A DNA stretch of 64,000 nt from Astragalus membranaceus (Eukaryota; Streptophyta; Magnoliopsida; Fabales; Fabaceae), in assembly GCA_039519185.1 (NCBI GenBank), contig CM076848.1, positions 125,310,371 through 125,374,370 of the forward strand, given 5' to 3'. A program made the position numbers and the translations under genes. This document shows positions 32,601 through 42,898 of this stretch, piece after piece. The notes beneath the pieces were generated by a model, which saw only the letters and a list, made by a program, of their open reading frames with translations, was not told the origin of the DNA and made no database searches. How positions within the stretch are numbered: the stretch's first letter is position 1; every line of letters starts with the position of its first letter.

Positions 32601-35600
32601 ACCCACAAAATCTTGTCTATATTTTTATGAGGTGGTCATATCTATATTCGTAAAATTTTAGATTAGCGTATGGAGAAAATGACTAATAGGCTTAAAGCTT
32701 CCTTTGATTTTGGTGATCTGAGTGATGCGAATGCGGCTAGGGCAGGGAGGTGCATGTTTGGTAATGTTTTTGCAAGGAGGGGTAAAAGAGTCATTGACCC
32801 TGAGTAAGTGGAATACAGCTGAGGGGGCATTAGATTAGTGGCTGGCAATGATTGGATTGCGGAGGGAATAAAAGTAGGGTTTGTGTGAAATGGAGGCAGG
32901 TTTTGTTTGGCCAAGGCTTGGGCTAGGGTTTGGGGTTTTTGTCTCTAGGGAGGCGGCCCCTATTACTTCTTCTTTGTTCCTACTTCTCATACTTTGTGTT
33001 GGCTATTGCCTTTTTATCAATAATACACTACTTTCTTGATTGTTTCTTCTACTATTATTGTCTTTCCCTATCATTGGTATCAAAGCTCTTGTCCAACGGA
33101 GCTTGAGCGATGGTGAGGAAGACCGCCATGGAAGAACGCCAAGAACGGCTCGAGCAAGAATTTGAGGGGCTTGCGCTAGAGGTGCGCACGCAAGGGGAGG
33201 CCATGCGCGAGTGGATGGAACGGCTGGAGCTCCGTTTGAGGGAGACGCGACGCCGCCGGCGAAGGGGCAGCGAAGCGGTGACGCCCAGCGCGGAGGAGGA
33301 CGGCGGCGGTGACTCCTCCAATGAATCTGCAAATTCTGGGGGGAACAGCCCGCGCGCGCGACACCGTCACCGGGGACGGAAACTTGAGATTCCCGTTTTT
33401 GAAGGAGGCGAAGCCTATGGATGGCTCGTCAAGGTGGAACGGTACTTTAAAATTAATGGGGTTGAAGAAGAGGAGATGTTGGAGGCAGTGATGATTGCTT
33501 TGGATGGGAGGGCCCTAAATTGGTTTCAATGGTGGGAAGAACAACACCCAGAGCCAACGTGGGATGAATTTAAACAGGCCGTCATACGGCGCTTTCAGCC
33601 CAGTCTGGTCAGCAACCCTTTGGGACCAATTCTGAGTGTTAAACAAACAGAGACAGTGATGGAATACCGTGAGCAGTTTGAAATGTTAATGGCTCCATTG
33701 AAGAGGCGTGACAGAAGCATGTTGGAAAGCATTTTCCTCAATGGTTTACGTGAGGAAATACAAACTGAGTTGAAACTCCATAGCACGCGGGGATTGAATG
33801 CTTTGATGGATCGAGCGTTACTCATAGAGGAGAGGAACAAGGCACTGATGGAGGAAGGAGGGAGGAGGAGTGAAGGAACTAAGTGGAGAAATGGAGGGTG
33901 GGGTTCGGGAAGTGACCCAGGGAAGCATAGAACTGTTATTACCAAACCCAAGTTTTAGTTTGGGGGAGGTAGTGGCAGCAACTCTCAAGAATTGAAAAGT
34001 CAAGGGGGAGAAGGGGAGAAGAAACAGGGGGTGGGGAGGAAACTCACTCAGGAGGAGCTGAGGGACCTTAGTAGGAAGAGACTATGTTTCAAATGTGGGT
34101 AAAGGTGGGGCAAGGATCACATTTGTAAGATGAAACACTTTAGAGTGGAAATGATTGATGATGAAGAGAGTGAGGGAAATGGAGAGCAGGGGGGACCGAG
34201 GAGGAGATAGGGGAGGTGGAAGTTGAACTAAAGACTTTATTGCTCTCACTCAAGAGCAAGGAGGACTCGACCTCAAACCAATCATTCAAGGTGTGGGGGA
34301 TTATTAATGGGAGGAAGGTGTTGATATTGATTGATTGTGGAGCCTTTAATAATTTCATATCCTACAAGTTAGTAGAGGAGTTGAATTTGGCTCTAGAGGA
34401 CACTCCGGAGTATACTGTTGAGGTGGGGAATGGAGAGAAGATCACGCACAAAGGGGTTTGCAAGGGACTCAAGGTGCAAGTGCAGGGGATCAACTTTACT
34501 CAGAAATTCTATTTAATGACTCTAGCAGGGACTGAATTAGTGCTTGGTATGGACTGGTTGGCTAGCTTGGGTGACATCAAGGCTAATTTCCAGGACATGT
34601 TCATCAAGTGGGAAGGGGGAGGACAAAAATTCAAGATTAGAGGGGAATGGTCACTGAGCAAACGACAAGTCTCACTCAAATCTATGCGGAAAGCTCAACT
34701 AGGTGAAGGGAAGGTGTTTCAAGAAGAAAGAGAAGTGGGGGATAGATCGATTTCGTTCCTCAAGAATCTAGAACACTTGGGCACTAGTTTGTTTGACAAT
34801 GAAAATGAAGTGAAAGAAGTGGGGGTTGTTAGGGATGATTGCGACGGTTTCCATCTATTATCTCGGTTGAAGGTGGGGGTTGGTAGGAGTTTTGGCAGTA
34901 GATTAATACAATTAATAAATACTCCAATCACGGTAAAGCCACCACTTGTCCATGAGTGGGATCCAAGTGGCCTCAAACAAAAGGTGAGCGTACATGAGAG
35001 TGCCACATTTGCATTAGAATACAATGGGAATCAAACACATCAACAAAAGGCAAGCCTCTTTAGTGATTCTGGTGGTGACCATGTGAGTTCAAAGGTATCC
35101 AAGAGTCATGCCTGTTATAATCAAATAAGCCCTCTTGTTGATTTCATTGTGGATCAAGAAATGGTAACATGCCGAAAATGTCATGCACATCGAAACTCTA
35201 TCTTGGTCCGTAGTGGAGATATTACTTTTGTGGTTATGAGCCATGTTCTCACCCAAGAGTTCTGACCTCTCCAGTGGACATCTTTGTGGTTTATGGTTGT
35301 GAAAAGGAAACACATTCAATGGGAACCAGGAGGAGATTATGATTCTCTATTAATGTGCTTAATTGAGTCACTAAGCTTTAAGCTTTGGGATTTTGGAGGA
35401 ATTTTGTTGTTAGAATATCACTGTCCTATCCAAGATATGAAGAGCCAGTTCCCAGAGTTTCACCTTGAGGACAAGGTGAATGTTTTAGGGGGGAGTATTG
35501 ATGCGAATGCGGCTAGGGCAGGGAGGCGCATGTTTGGTAATGTTTTTGCAAGGAGGGGTAAAAGAGTCATTGACCCTGAGTAAGTGGAATACAGCTGAGG

Positions 35601-38600
35601 GGGCATTAGATTAGTGGCTGCCAATGATTGGATTGCGGAGGGAATAAAAGTAGGGTTTGTGTGAAAGGGAGGCAGGTTTTGTTTGGCCATGGCTTGGGCT
35701 AGGGTTTGGGGTTTTTTGTCTCTAGGGAGGCGCCCCCTATTACTTCTTCTTTGTTCCTACTTCTCATACTTTGTGTTGACTATTGTCTTTTTATCAATAA
35801 TACACTACTTTCTTGATTGTTTCTTCTACTATTATTGTCTTTCCCTATCGCCGAGTAACAATGACCAAAGTTTATTTAATTTCTGGTTTCTTATTCTCCG
35901 CAAGATGGAAATTCCTTTTTTTAAATCTCCTTTTAGTTTGAATTTTATGTGATGACCTAGCTGATATTCTCCATTGCTTAAACAGCACAGTATCAATGTG
36001 TTCAGTGCATGCTTAATTACTTGAGCTGGGAAAGGTTTTCTTTATATGAAATAAACAGCACAGTATCAATGTGCTCAGTGCATGCTTAATTACTTGTAAG
36101 TTCCGTACTGGACATGTATCTGTAGACTGAAGTTTCCTTCTCTTACAGGGTGAAGTTGTTAATTGAAGAGATTGAAAGAGAAGAAGCAGCACTACGGGAT
36201 GACCTTTATTCTGCTGATAGAAAATTTGCTGAATATTACAATGTACGTGCATAAGCATTCTCCATCTCTCTTTTTTTTTGACAAAAAGAACCATCTCTTA
36301 CTGACATAAACATTTACCAAAACTTCTACACCAAATGTCCATGAGTGTGAGTGAGGTTGCATATTTTGTCATGCTTATAAGTTATATGCTGTTTTTGGCC
36401 TCGTGTTCATGATATGTAGATACTGAGTTTCATTACTCGTAATCAGGTTTTGGAGCAGATACTAGGAGTGCTCATTAAACTTGTGAAAGATTTGAAGTTG
36501 GAGCATCAACACAAATATGTGAGTATTTATTATTCAATAAATTCCATTCCACTAATCTGATAACGAAGGACATATACTGACCTCCTGGTATATTTGTAGG
36601 ATGAACTGCAGAAGACATGGCTTTGTAAAAGATGTGCGACAATGAGTGCAAAATTGAGGTTTGTTTATTACGTTTTTTATATTTTCATTGTTCTTGGATA
36701 TTAAAATACCATTCGGGGTTTTTGAACTCTGAGATAATGAGGATGATAATAGAATCCCAGAAGAGTTTCTTTTGTTAAGTAGACAATTTTTATTTGTACC
36801 CGTAGTGCTTGAAATTCCAAAGAAAAAGATTATAGTTTTAATATTATAAGATCTTGACAATGTAACCTGATCTACAAAACAGAAACGTGATTTGGTTCTA
36901 AAATTTATACTTTTTATGAATTTAAGTAGTTTGAGCATAGTTCTCTTGTGCTACATGCACTGCTGTTCAAGTTTTACATAAAATTTGTTTTAAACAGTTT
37001 TCTGAATTTTAGCATTTAAAAATATACAAAGTAGTATGTTAGCTTGGATAATTGAATTATATACATGCACATTGGCAATTAAATAATTCTGAGAAGATTT
37101 CATGTATAATGGGACACCGGCAGACACCATGGAAATAAATTGATTTGTTCTTTCTAAGTCCTATAATAGAACATGCTTTCTAAATTTCACTTATTTGAAT
37201 GGTAACTCAGCATGTTGTCCCTTTAAATTGAAAAAATTAAGTAGCACGGATATTAGTAATATAATTTGGTTTCTATATCATTCACAGATAACTCTAAACC
37301 TCTGTGTTGCTTAAATCTAATCAAATTTGAGTTAAATTGTTGTGCTAATGCTAAATGGTTGCATTGTATTACAATAGATTTTTTGAGTTGTATTGTTTAG
37401 TGTGGATAAAAGGAAAAGAACAGACGTATGAAGCACAAATACCCGGTGCGATTTGGGTACAATGCAATATAGATATGGGGATATGTAAAATTCTTATTCT
37501 TATATAAATACTAAAGATACAATTTGATTTTGACCAGTATACTTTAAACCCAAATGCTAAAGATACTAAAGATATAAATTTATACAGTATCCAGTGAGGG
37601 GACTTTTATAATGAGAGGGTGAGAGGAATGGATCGTGACCATAGGTGGTTAAGATTAAAACAAAAAAATCGGATGACACTTTTAAGTGCTCATGTGATCA
37701 CAAAATAACTTTTAATCATGACCATCCATGTAATGTGGTATGGTCATCAACCTTCTCCAGACCTCATTGGTGAGAACCTCGTGCACTGTGCCACCTTTGT
37801 GTGCGTGTGTGTGTTAGTTTAACTGTTTTCATATATGAATTGAAACTTTTGTTTATGTACCCCCACTTTGAAGCAGAGGAAAGCATGATTTGTCTATCTT
37901 TAGCCAAAATGGTAGTTAGTCAGATCCTTAGCCCAGATATTATCTGGTTCAGCTACATATCTAGTTAGTCAGATCCTTATATATCAGCAATATCACAATT
38001 TGATGGTTTTGCCAGCTTCTGTTATCTAATAATTTATGATATCTGCAATTGCATGTCAGAGTTCTCGAACATGTTCTCCTGTACGAAACTTACACTAAGG
38101 AGTCTATACCTGCCCTTCATAAGATAAGGCATGAATTACTAACCCTTTTGTAATTCTGTGAGCGGGGTTCCTTATTTAATGTTAATTAACATATCTCCTT
38201 CTAATTTTAGGAAGTATCTCGTTGAGGCTACAGAAGAAGCTTCTATTGCATATAACAAAGCGGTATGTCTCCCTCCATGTTTCTTCATGCATGGTGTAGC
38301 ATCTGTAGCAGTCATATGGATGGCATATGCCATGAATTGGGCTTCTCAAAATAAGAAAAATGTGAACTTAATTTATTGAGACATGACTGCTCATAGTAGC
38401 CCATCTGTTCAACTTCAAGTATAATATACCTCATTGTTTTTGGTCAGTGCATTCTCTAAATCCCACATTATTATTTTAATCGCTATATGAATGCATGTTA
38501 ATTGTTATCAACGATATGACAGATGTTAGAGTATTTTGATGGATACTGCATCGTAAGAGACTGAGGAACAAAAATATACACGAAAAGGCTGGGGTAGCTT

Positions 38601-39249
38601 TATAAGATGTGAAATAATCTCATCATCTGCATCATAGAAATCTGAATCTCTGGTGCAGAAGAATAAGTTATAGTGTGTTTAATCTTGTATGTTGAATTAT
38701 GGACTCATTGCGAAGGGTTGACCGTTAGATAATGTTTAAGTGAATACCCAAAATATGTGGTTGTTATCATTATGATTGTCTTTTCCTCCATATGTTTGTG
38801 TTGGTTATATGTTGACTCTTGTTCCAGGTTACTCGTCTGCGCGAGTACCAGGGTGTTGATCCTCACTTTGACAACATTGCAAGGCAGTACCATGACATTG
38901 TAAAGGTGATATTAGTTTTGGCCAACATGCATTCTTCTCTCAGACCAAATATTTTTGATAGATCTCACTCAACTTCCATTCAATTCTCTCAAATATTTCT
39001 GTTGTTTGTCCTTAAAACTTTCTATATTTCAGATGACAAAAATGGTGAAGTAAGAAAATTGAGGATACATTACGGATTAAATTAAATTGAGACTATTTGA
39101 ACTTAAGGGAAAAAACACCCAGTTTAGTATACTTTTTTTTTTGAATTTCTAATGTTGATGCAATTGTGCAGAAATTGGAGAACATGCAATGGACAATCGA
39201 TCAAGTTGAAATGGATCTGAAACGTTTGCCAGATAATGTCAGCACATAG
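29618..39249 (+). CDS. AUG4: AUGMIN subunit 4 (HAUS4 homologue), 13 exons
   Basis: Subunit of augmin, the complex that recruits gamma-tubulin to existing microtubules in the spindle, phragmoplast and cortex. Exons: 29618-29746, 29936-29983, 30160-30285, 31366-31704, 31827-31926, 32101-32149, 36149-36242, 36447-36518, 36600-36658, 38060-38128, 38211-38262, 38828-38905, 39172-39249. They total 1293 bp, 430 codons plus TAG, all in phase, close to the usual length of plant AUG4. Recognised segments include ADVAQVVDQLERHCLAPDGS, GGVPNRFLGITPAYL, EQILGVLIKLVKDLKLEHQ, LVEATEEASIAYNKAVTRL and the C-terminal YHDIVKKLENMQWTIDQVE. Much of the protein is predicted helical or coiled coil. All introns are GT-AG except the one after exon 10, which begins GC. 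Intron 6 (32150-36148) holds two retroelements. Identity is by recall of the conserved plant protein. Confidence 0.9.
32207..32565 (-). mobile_element. TRIM-like miniature retroelement in AUG4 intron 6
   Basis: Two ~120-bp direct repeats (32207-32326, TG...CA; and about 32437-32565, more diverged) share a 'gggcctaa … ttataaccac … gaggccatatc' core. They flank a short internal region. On the minus strand the internal region starts with TGGTATCAAAGC, a tRNA-iMet-type primer site, next to the right repeat. A purine tract (GGGGGA)n lies next to the left repeat, seen in + as a CCCCCT microsatellite (32327-32360). The layout LTR-PBS-short spacer-PPT-LTR without coding capacity defines TRIM elements. 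No target duplication was found. Confidence 0.6.
33110..33958 (+). CDS. gag of intronic gypsy-like element
   Basis: 282 codons. N-terminal charged coiled coil (about residues 5-45) and an Arg/Ser/Gly-rich linker, then the retrotransposon gag domain: KLEIPVFEGGEAYGWLVKVE, ALDGRALNWFQWWE, FKQAVIRRFQPS, TVMEYREQFEMLMAPLKRRD and IFLNGLREEIQTELKL. The zinc knuckle comes after the stop, in the stretch 33959-34200, where LCFKCG is followed directly by TAA (34099-34101) and then RWGKDHICK. The knuckle is therefore cut by nonsense codons in this copy. Confidence 0.85.
   Translation: MVRKTAMEERQERLEQEFEGLALEVRTQGEAMREWMERLELRLRETRRRRRRGSEAVTPSAEEDGGGDSSNESANSGGNSPRARHRHRGRKLEIPVFEGGEAYGWLVKVERYFKINGVEEEEMLEAVMIALDGRALNWFQWWEEQHPEPTWDEFKQAVIRRFQPSLVSNPLGPILSVKQTETVMEYREQFEMLMAPLKRRDRSMLESIFLNGLREEIQTELKLHSTRGLNALMDRALLIEERNKALMEEGGRRSEGTKWRNGGWGSGSDPGKHRTVITKPKF
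34216..35265 (+). CDS. Retropepsin-like protease plus unfamiliar C-terminal extension
   Basis: 349 codons. Residues about 20-130 are a retroviral-type aspartic protease. The active-site triplet region reads LIDCGAFNNFIS (usual LIDSGAT.NFIS), with Ser/Thr replaced by Cys and Ala-Phe, so activity is doubtful. LVLGMDWLASLGDI is the conserved second motif. RT should start after about residue 155. Instead about 190 codons follow with no motif I know, including CRKCHAH, which is only weakly finger-like. A fused or rearranged replacement of pol is inferred. Confidence 0.7.
   Translation: MEVELKTLLLSLKSKEDSTSNQSFKVWGIINGRKVLILIDCGAFNNFISYKLVEELNLALEDTPEYTVEVGNGEKITHKGVCKGLKVQVQGINFTQKFYLMTLAGTELVLGMDWLASLGDIKANFQDMFIKWEGGGQKFKIRGEWSLSKRQVSLKSMRKAQLGEGKVFQEEREVGDRSISFLKNLEHLGTSLFDNENEVKEVGVVRDDCDGFHLLSRLKVGVGRSFGSRLIQLINTPITVKPPLVHEWDPSGLKQKVSVHESATFALEYNGNQTHQQKASLFSDSGGDHVSSKVSKSHACYNQISPLVDFIVDQEMVTCRKCHAHRNSILVRSGDITFVVMSHVLTQEF
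35266..35498 (+). other. Residual integrase tail and polypurine tract
   Basis: The frame ending ...QFPEFHLEDKVNV runs through the PPT into the LTR, matching the usual C-terminal end of chromovirus-type polyproteins. It marks the 3' boundary of the internal deletion. Confidence 0.5.
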
Positions 39250-39444
39250 AAATTTTATGTTGTGTCGTTTTAACACGATTTGGTTACCTTTATGTGAATG
39301 GTGTTAAGGCATTTGTTTTGTCACTGATGATATAAAAACATGTAATCTTCAATCTGTATTTATATGACGACTACTCTTTTTTGGGGTGCTTCATTACTTT
39401 TTATTATAAGTAATGTTAGTAGGGGAGGGGGAATGTTAATTTTT
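39250..39444 (+). other. AUG4 3' untranslated region (predicted)
   Basis: AT-rich DNA after the stop codon with 'tttattataagtaat'-like poly(A) context near 39400. The cleavage site is not determinable by eye. Confidence 0.4.
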
Positions 39445-39535
39445 CGGGTTTGAACTAAAGACTTCCTGCTTGCACTCTTTTGGTGCACTCATTCGATATT
39501 CCTTAGTTCGCCAATTGAGCTACCTACCAAGACCC
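39445..39535 (-). repeat. tRNA-derived SINE-like head
   Basis: The minus strand has an A-box-like TAGCTCAATTGGC (39510-39522) followed about 55 bp later by a B-box-like AGTTCAAACCC (39446-39456). This spacing is that of a tRNA-derived pol III promoter. There is no tRNA cloverleaf, so it is not a tRNA gene. Confidence 0.5.
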
Positions 39536-40460
39536 TTCTTTACTTGAATCTTCACAAGGTTATAGCAATTAGTGGGTGGACCACTTCAAGTTGGTCCACC
39601 AATACACCCTTGTATTGCGGTGTATTGTTGTTGTTGTTGTTGTTGTTTGTATCAGGTTTGAAATTTGTTGGGTTCTTAAGGCTTAGTCTATTGTCGTTTT
39701 TCATGCTTAGAGCATCACAATTTCTATTGTGAAGCTCACTGAACAAATATATGGTGCCATACCACAATGTATGGGGCCATGGACACTTGAACCGAAAAAA
39801 AAAAGAAATCATCTTTGTTGTGATTGCTCCATTTGCAGTTATGGGTGATCCCAATGAGCTTCTTATGACAAAGGGGAAAGTGCTAAGGTAGTTTTTGACA
39901 ATCGTAAAGCCATCGCAATGGCGGTGGAGGGTCCGTGCTCGATTTGGGTCAGATGCAGTCATGAAATCGATCGATACTTAGGGTCTGTTTGGTTTGCAAA
40001 CAGATAAGTTTCGACAACATGTGCAGTACACTGTTTGGTGAACACTGGACAGAACAAACAAAACATGTAAAATTTATTATAATTCTTTTTGAGGTCATGA
40101 TATGATAAGATATATAGAAGAGAGATGGAAGGTAGAGATAGGAAGAGAGAAAAGAATTATTGAGAAGGAAATTAAATAGTATTTTGTTTTTTTTTTGGGT
40201 GGAGAGAAAATTGTACAATGAGACAAAGTTATACTATGATTTTATGAGAGATGTGGATTTGGGTTTTGTCCAGTACCTTATCTGCAATGTTATCCGGTAT
40301 TATGAACAGTTTCTAAATCAAGTAAAATGTAATTGAAGTTGTCTTGTCTAGTCCCTTATTTTTTAGCAAATCAAGCACACAGGGAAGAAGTCTAATCGTT
40401 GAGGAGCTTCCAATAGCGCTAGGATTTCATGCAATGTTAAGGGATCATCAATACTTAAAT
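39536..40460. repeat. Palindrome-rich intergenic DNA
   Basis: No gene. A near-perfect 26-bp palindrome at 39575-39600 (arms GGTGGACCA/TGGTCCACC) is followed at once by a second hairpin (AATACACC … GGTGTATT, about 39601-39626) and a (GTT)n run. This resembles a MITE end. The remainder is AT-rich without recognisable content. Confidence 0.45.
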
Positions 40461-40490
40461 ACTAGGGGAATACCCGTGCGTTGCACGGGT
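40461..40490 (-). repeat. Helitron-like 3' terminus
   Basis: On the minus strand the hairpin CCCGTGC-AAC-GCACGGG is followed by TATTCCC and CTAGT (40461-40465). The element body would run rightwards, into the DNA in which the LINE is inserted. Confidence 0.5.
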
Positions 40491-40550
40491 TGTTCTAATA
40501 TTTTTTATTTAATTTTGTTATATAGAGTGTGTGTTTTTAAATATAGATAA

Positions 40551-41512
40551 CATCTGAAGCGTTTATGGAAACTCACCAGGGATTTTGAGATTATGGACGT
40601 GGATAACGACTTATATATGGTGAAGTGTGATTTGCCTATGGACCGAGAACGCATCATCGCAGAGGGACCTTGGATGATCTTTGATCATTATCTCGCAGTG
40701 GCACATTGGAGCCCTAAGTTCGTATCACCTCACGCGAAGGTGGAAAAAAGTATGGTATGGATACGGTTTCCAGGACTCATCTTAATGTATTATGATGAAA
40801 GTCTACTTCTTGCCTTAGCTACCGCCGTTGGTACCCCAGTGAAGGTGGACCCTAATACTCTCAAAGTCGAGAGAGGGCGTTTTGCCCGCATCTGTGTGGA
40901 GATAGATTTATCTCAGCCAGTGGTGGGGAAGGTATGCATCAATGAAGATTGTACAAAGTTCAGTATGGGGGACTACACATTATCTGCGCTTCTTGTGGCT
41001 GCTATGGCCATTATTCTAAAGACTGCACCAAACCAAAACAGGCTCCAACGAGTGGCACTAATGGGGGAGTAGTGGTTGGTACGGTGACGACGCCTAAGGA
41101 GAAAGAACCCTCGGCCAAGGCAACCCCAGTGACGGCGGAATTTGTGGCCACTACATCCAACAAACATGCGCACATCATTGAGGAAGGTTCCGAATTGCAT
41201 GGGGAATGGCTGACGGTTACACGTAAAAAGCGTACAAGTGGGGCCAAGAAACAGGAAACTAAAAAAGGGAATAGTGGTCAGCCTAATGGTCACGCTAATC
41301 AAAGTCAACACAAGAGAATTAATTCCTCCAAAGCCGCTTCTACGCAAGTACTTCCTTCACTGCTCTCAAAAAAAGGAAAAACGACGCTGGCCATAGTGGC
41401 GTGGAACGAGGACTTTCAGCACTTCACGGTGGCACTAATGTCTAGAATGCAGGCCCCACGGCTCAAATGTCTTCTTCTAAAACCAAAGCCACATCAACAA
41501 AGCCCGGGCTAG
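40551..41512 (+). pseudogene. LINE ORF1 (DUF4283 plus CCHC zinc knuckle), truncated
   Basis: It opens in frame from the truncation point (RLWKLTRDFEIMDVDNDLY). It then shows the DUF4283 pattern MVKCDLPMDRERIIAEGPWM, YLAVAHWSPKF and MVWIRFPGLILMYYDES. A frameshift near 40935 moves the reading to the next frame, with the knuckle CASCGCYGHYSKDC (CX2CX4HX4C). A Lys/Thr/Ser-rich C-terminal tail follows. The role in the family is RNA binding during retrotransposition. Confidence 0.8.
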
Positions 41513-41722
41513 TGATATTGCAACGTTCCTGACGTCGCATGTAATGAGACTGTGATGGAGGAGCAAGACAACCATGGTATGGGAATTGAACCACCTGGAT
41601 CGTCTGCCCCGAATTTAGATAACATTGAGACTGTGCCAGAGACTCCCCTTAGTTGGGAGGATCGTCCTGATGCAATGCACCAATAAGGCTCCTGTCCTTG
41701 GACATCTCATCTAGCTGTTGGG

Positions 41723-42898
41723 ATGATTGTGTTCAAAGACGTGACTATGCTCTCCTGGAATATTTGGGGAGCTAATAATAGGAAGGCTCATAGACACTTG
41801 AGGGAATTAATTCGTAAGTTTTCCCCCACTTTTTTGGTTATCAAGGAAACTCATGTCCCATTTGCTAGAGCTACATCCTTCTGGGCTCGCTGTGGTTATT
41901 CTTGTGTTGCTATAGAGGATGCAAGAGGTCATTTGGGTGGAATATGGATTCTTCGGCAGAATGGTTGCACTATTGCTACTGATATTATTGCATCCCATGA
42001 GTGTGCTATTACTCTTAAGCTCAGCATCGGCGATATGGCTTGGTCCTTTACTGGTATTTATGCTAGCCCGGTGTATACTACAAGAATTCAGATGCGGGAG
42101 TACTTAAATATTACCTTACGTAAAAACATTGATGGGCCGTGGTTGCTTCTCTGTGACTTTAACAAGATTCTTCTTCCTAATGAGGTTAAAGGGGGTAACT
42201 ATAACATCAATAGAGCAAATGCATTCCTAAATGTCCTTGATAATTATAATTTGGTGAATGTTGCTACAGAAGGAGGTGTGTTTACGTGGACTAGGACTTG
42301 TAGAGGATACCGAAGGGTGGCCAAGAAGCTTGATCGAGGTTTAGTGAATGTGGATTGGACCCACCATTTCCTGAGGCGTATATTGAGCTCCTTCATAGAA
42401 TGCATTCAGACCATCATCCTTTACTTCTTCGTTGTGGGGGGACCCCCCAAGTGCGGGAAGCTCGGCCTTTCCGATTTGAAGCAACTTGGATCACCCATCT
42501 GGAGTATATGGAGGTTGTTAGTACCGCTTGGGCTAAGGAATCCAATCCCACCTTGGCTCTTTAGAGGGTTCAGGAAGACTCTGTAATTTTCAATAGAGAT
42601 ACCTTCGGTGACATAAGAAAAAAGAAGCATATCTTGGAAAATAGAATTAAAGGTATCCATCGAGCCTTGGAGACCGTTGACTCTGCGAGGCTTATTATTT
42701 TGGAGCAGCAATTGCAAAAGGAGTATGACCTCATTCTAAATCAAGAGGAGCTTCACTGGTATCAGAAATCGCGTCACAAATGTATCAAACTAGTTTCTTT
42801 CATGCTCAAACCATCATTAGAAGAAAGAGGAACAAAATTCATAAGTTAACCCTCCCCAATGGCATTTGGTGTACTGATGATGCCACCCTCCAACATGA
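41723..42898 (+). pseudogene. LINE ORF2 endonuclease and linker, frameshifted
   Basis: Apurinic-type endonuclease motifs: LSWNIWGANN, KETHVP, GHLGGIWIL, FTGIYASP, WLLLCDFNKI (expected GDFN) and LDRGLVN. A frameshift near 42370 continues as HSDHHPLLL, the conserved SDH...L motif, and FRFEATWITH. After further frame changes a linker reads IFNRDTFGDIRKKK and ends with FHAQTIIRRKRNKI at about 42840. The RT domain that should follow is absent. Confidence 0.82.

Larger units (their letters stand above)
32723..35850 (+). mobile_element. Non-autonomous Ty3/gypsy element (gag+protease only) in AUG4 intron 6
   Basis: 3128 bp. LTRs of about 351 bp (32723-33073 and 35499-35850) start TGATGCGAATG and differ at only a few positions. 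The flanks CTGAG / CCGAG look like a 5-bp duplication with one change. The primer site TGGTATCAAAGC (tRNA-iMet) is at 33075, and the polypurine tract AGGGGGGAG is just before the 3' LTR. The internal region has gag, a broken zinc knuckle, protease, about 200 unfamiliar codons and only the last integrase-tail codons (QFPEFHLEDKV near 35450). RT, RNase H and the integrase core are missing, so it would need help to move. It lies in the gene's sense orientation. Confidence 0.88.

Noticed and set aside
39445..39535. tRNA gene
   Set aside because: Only A-box-like and B-box-like motifs are present; no cloverleaf or anticodon arm can be drawn. A SINE head fits better.
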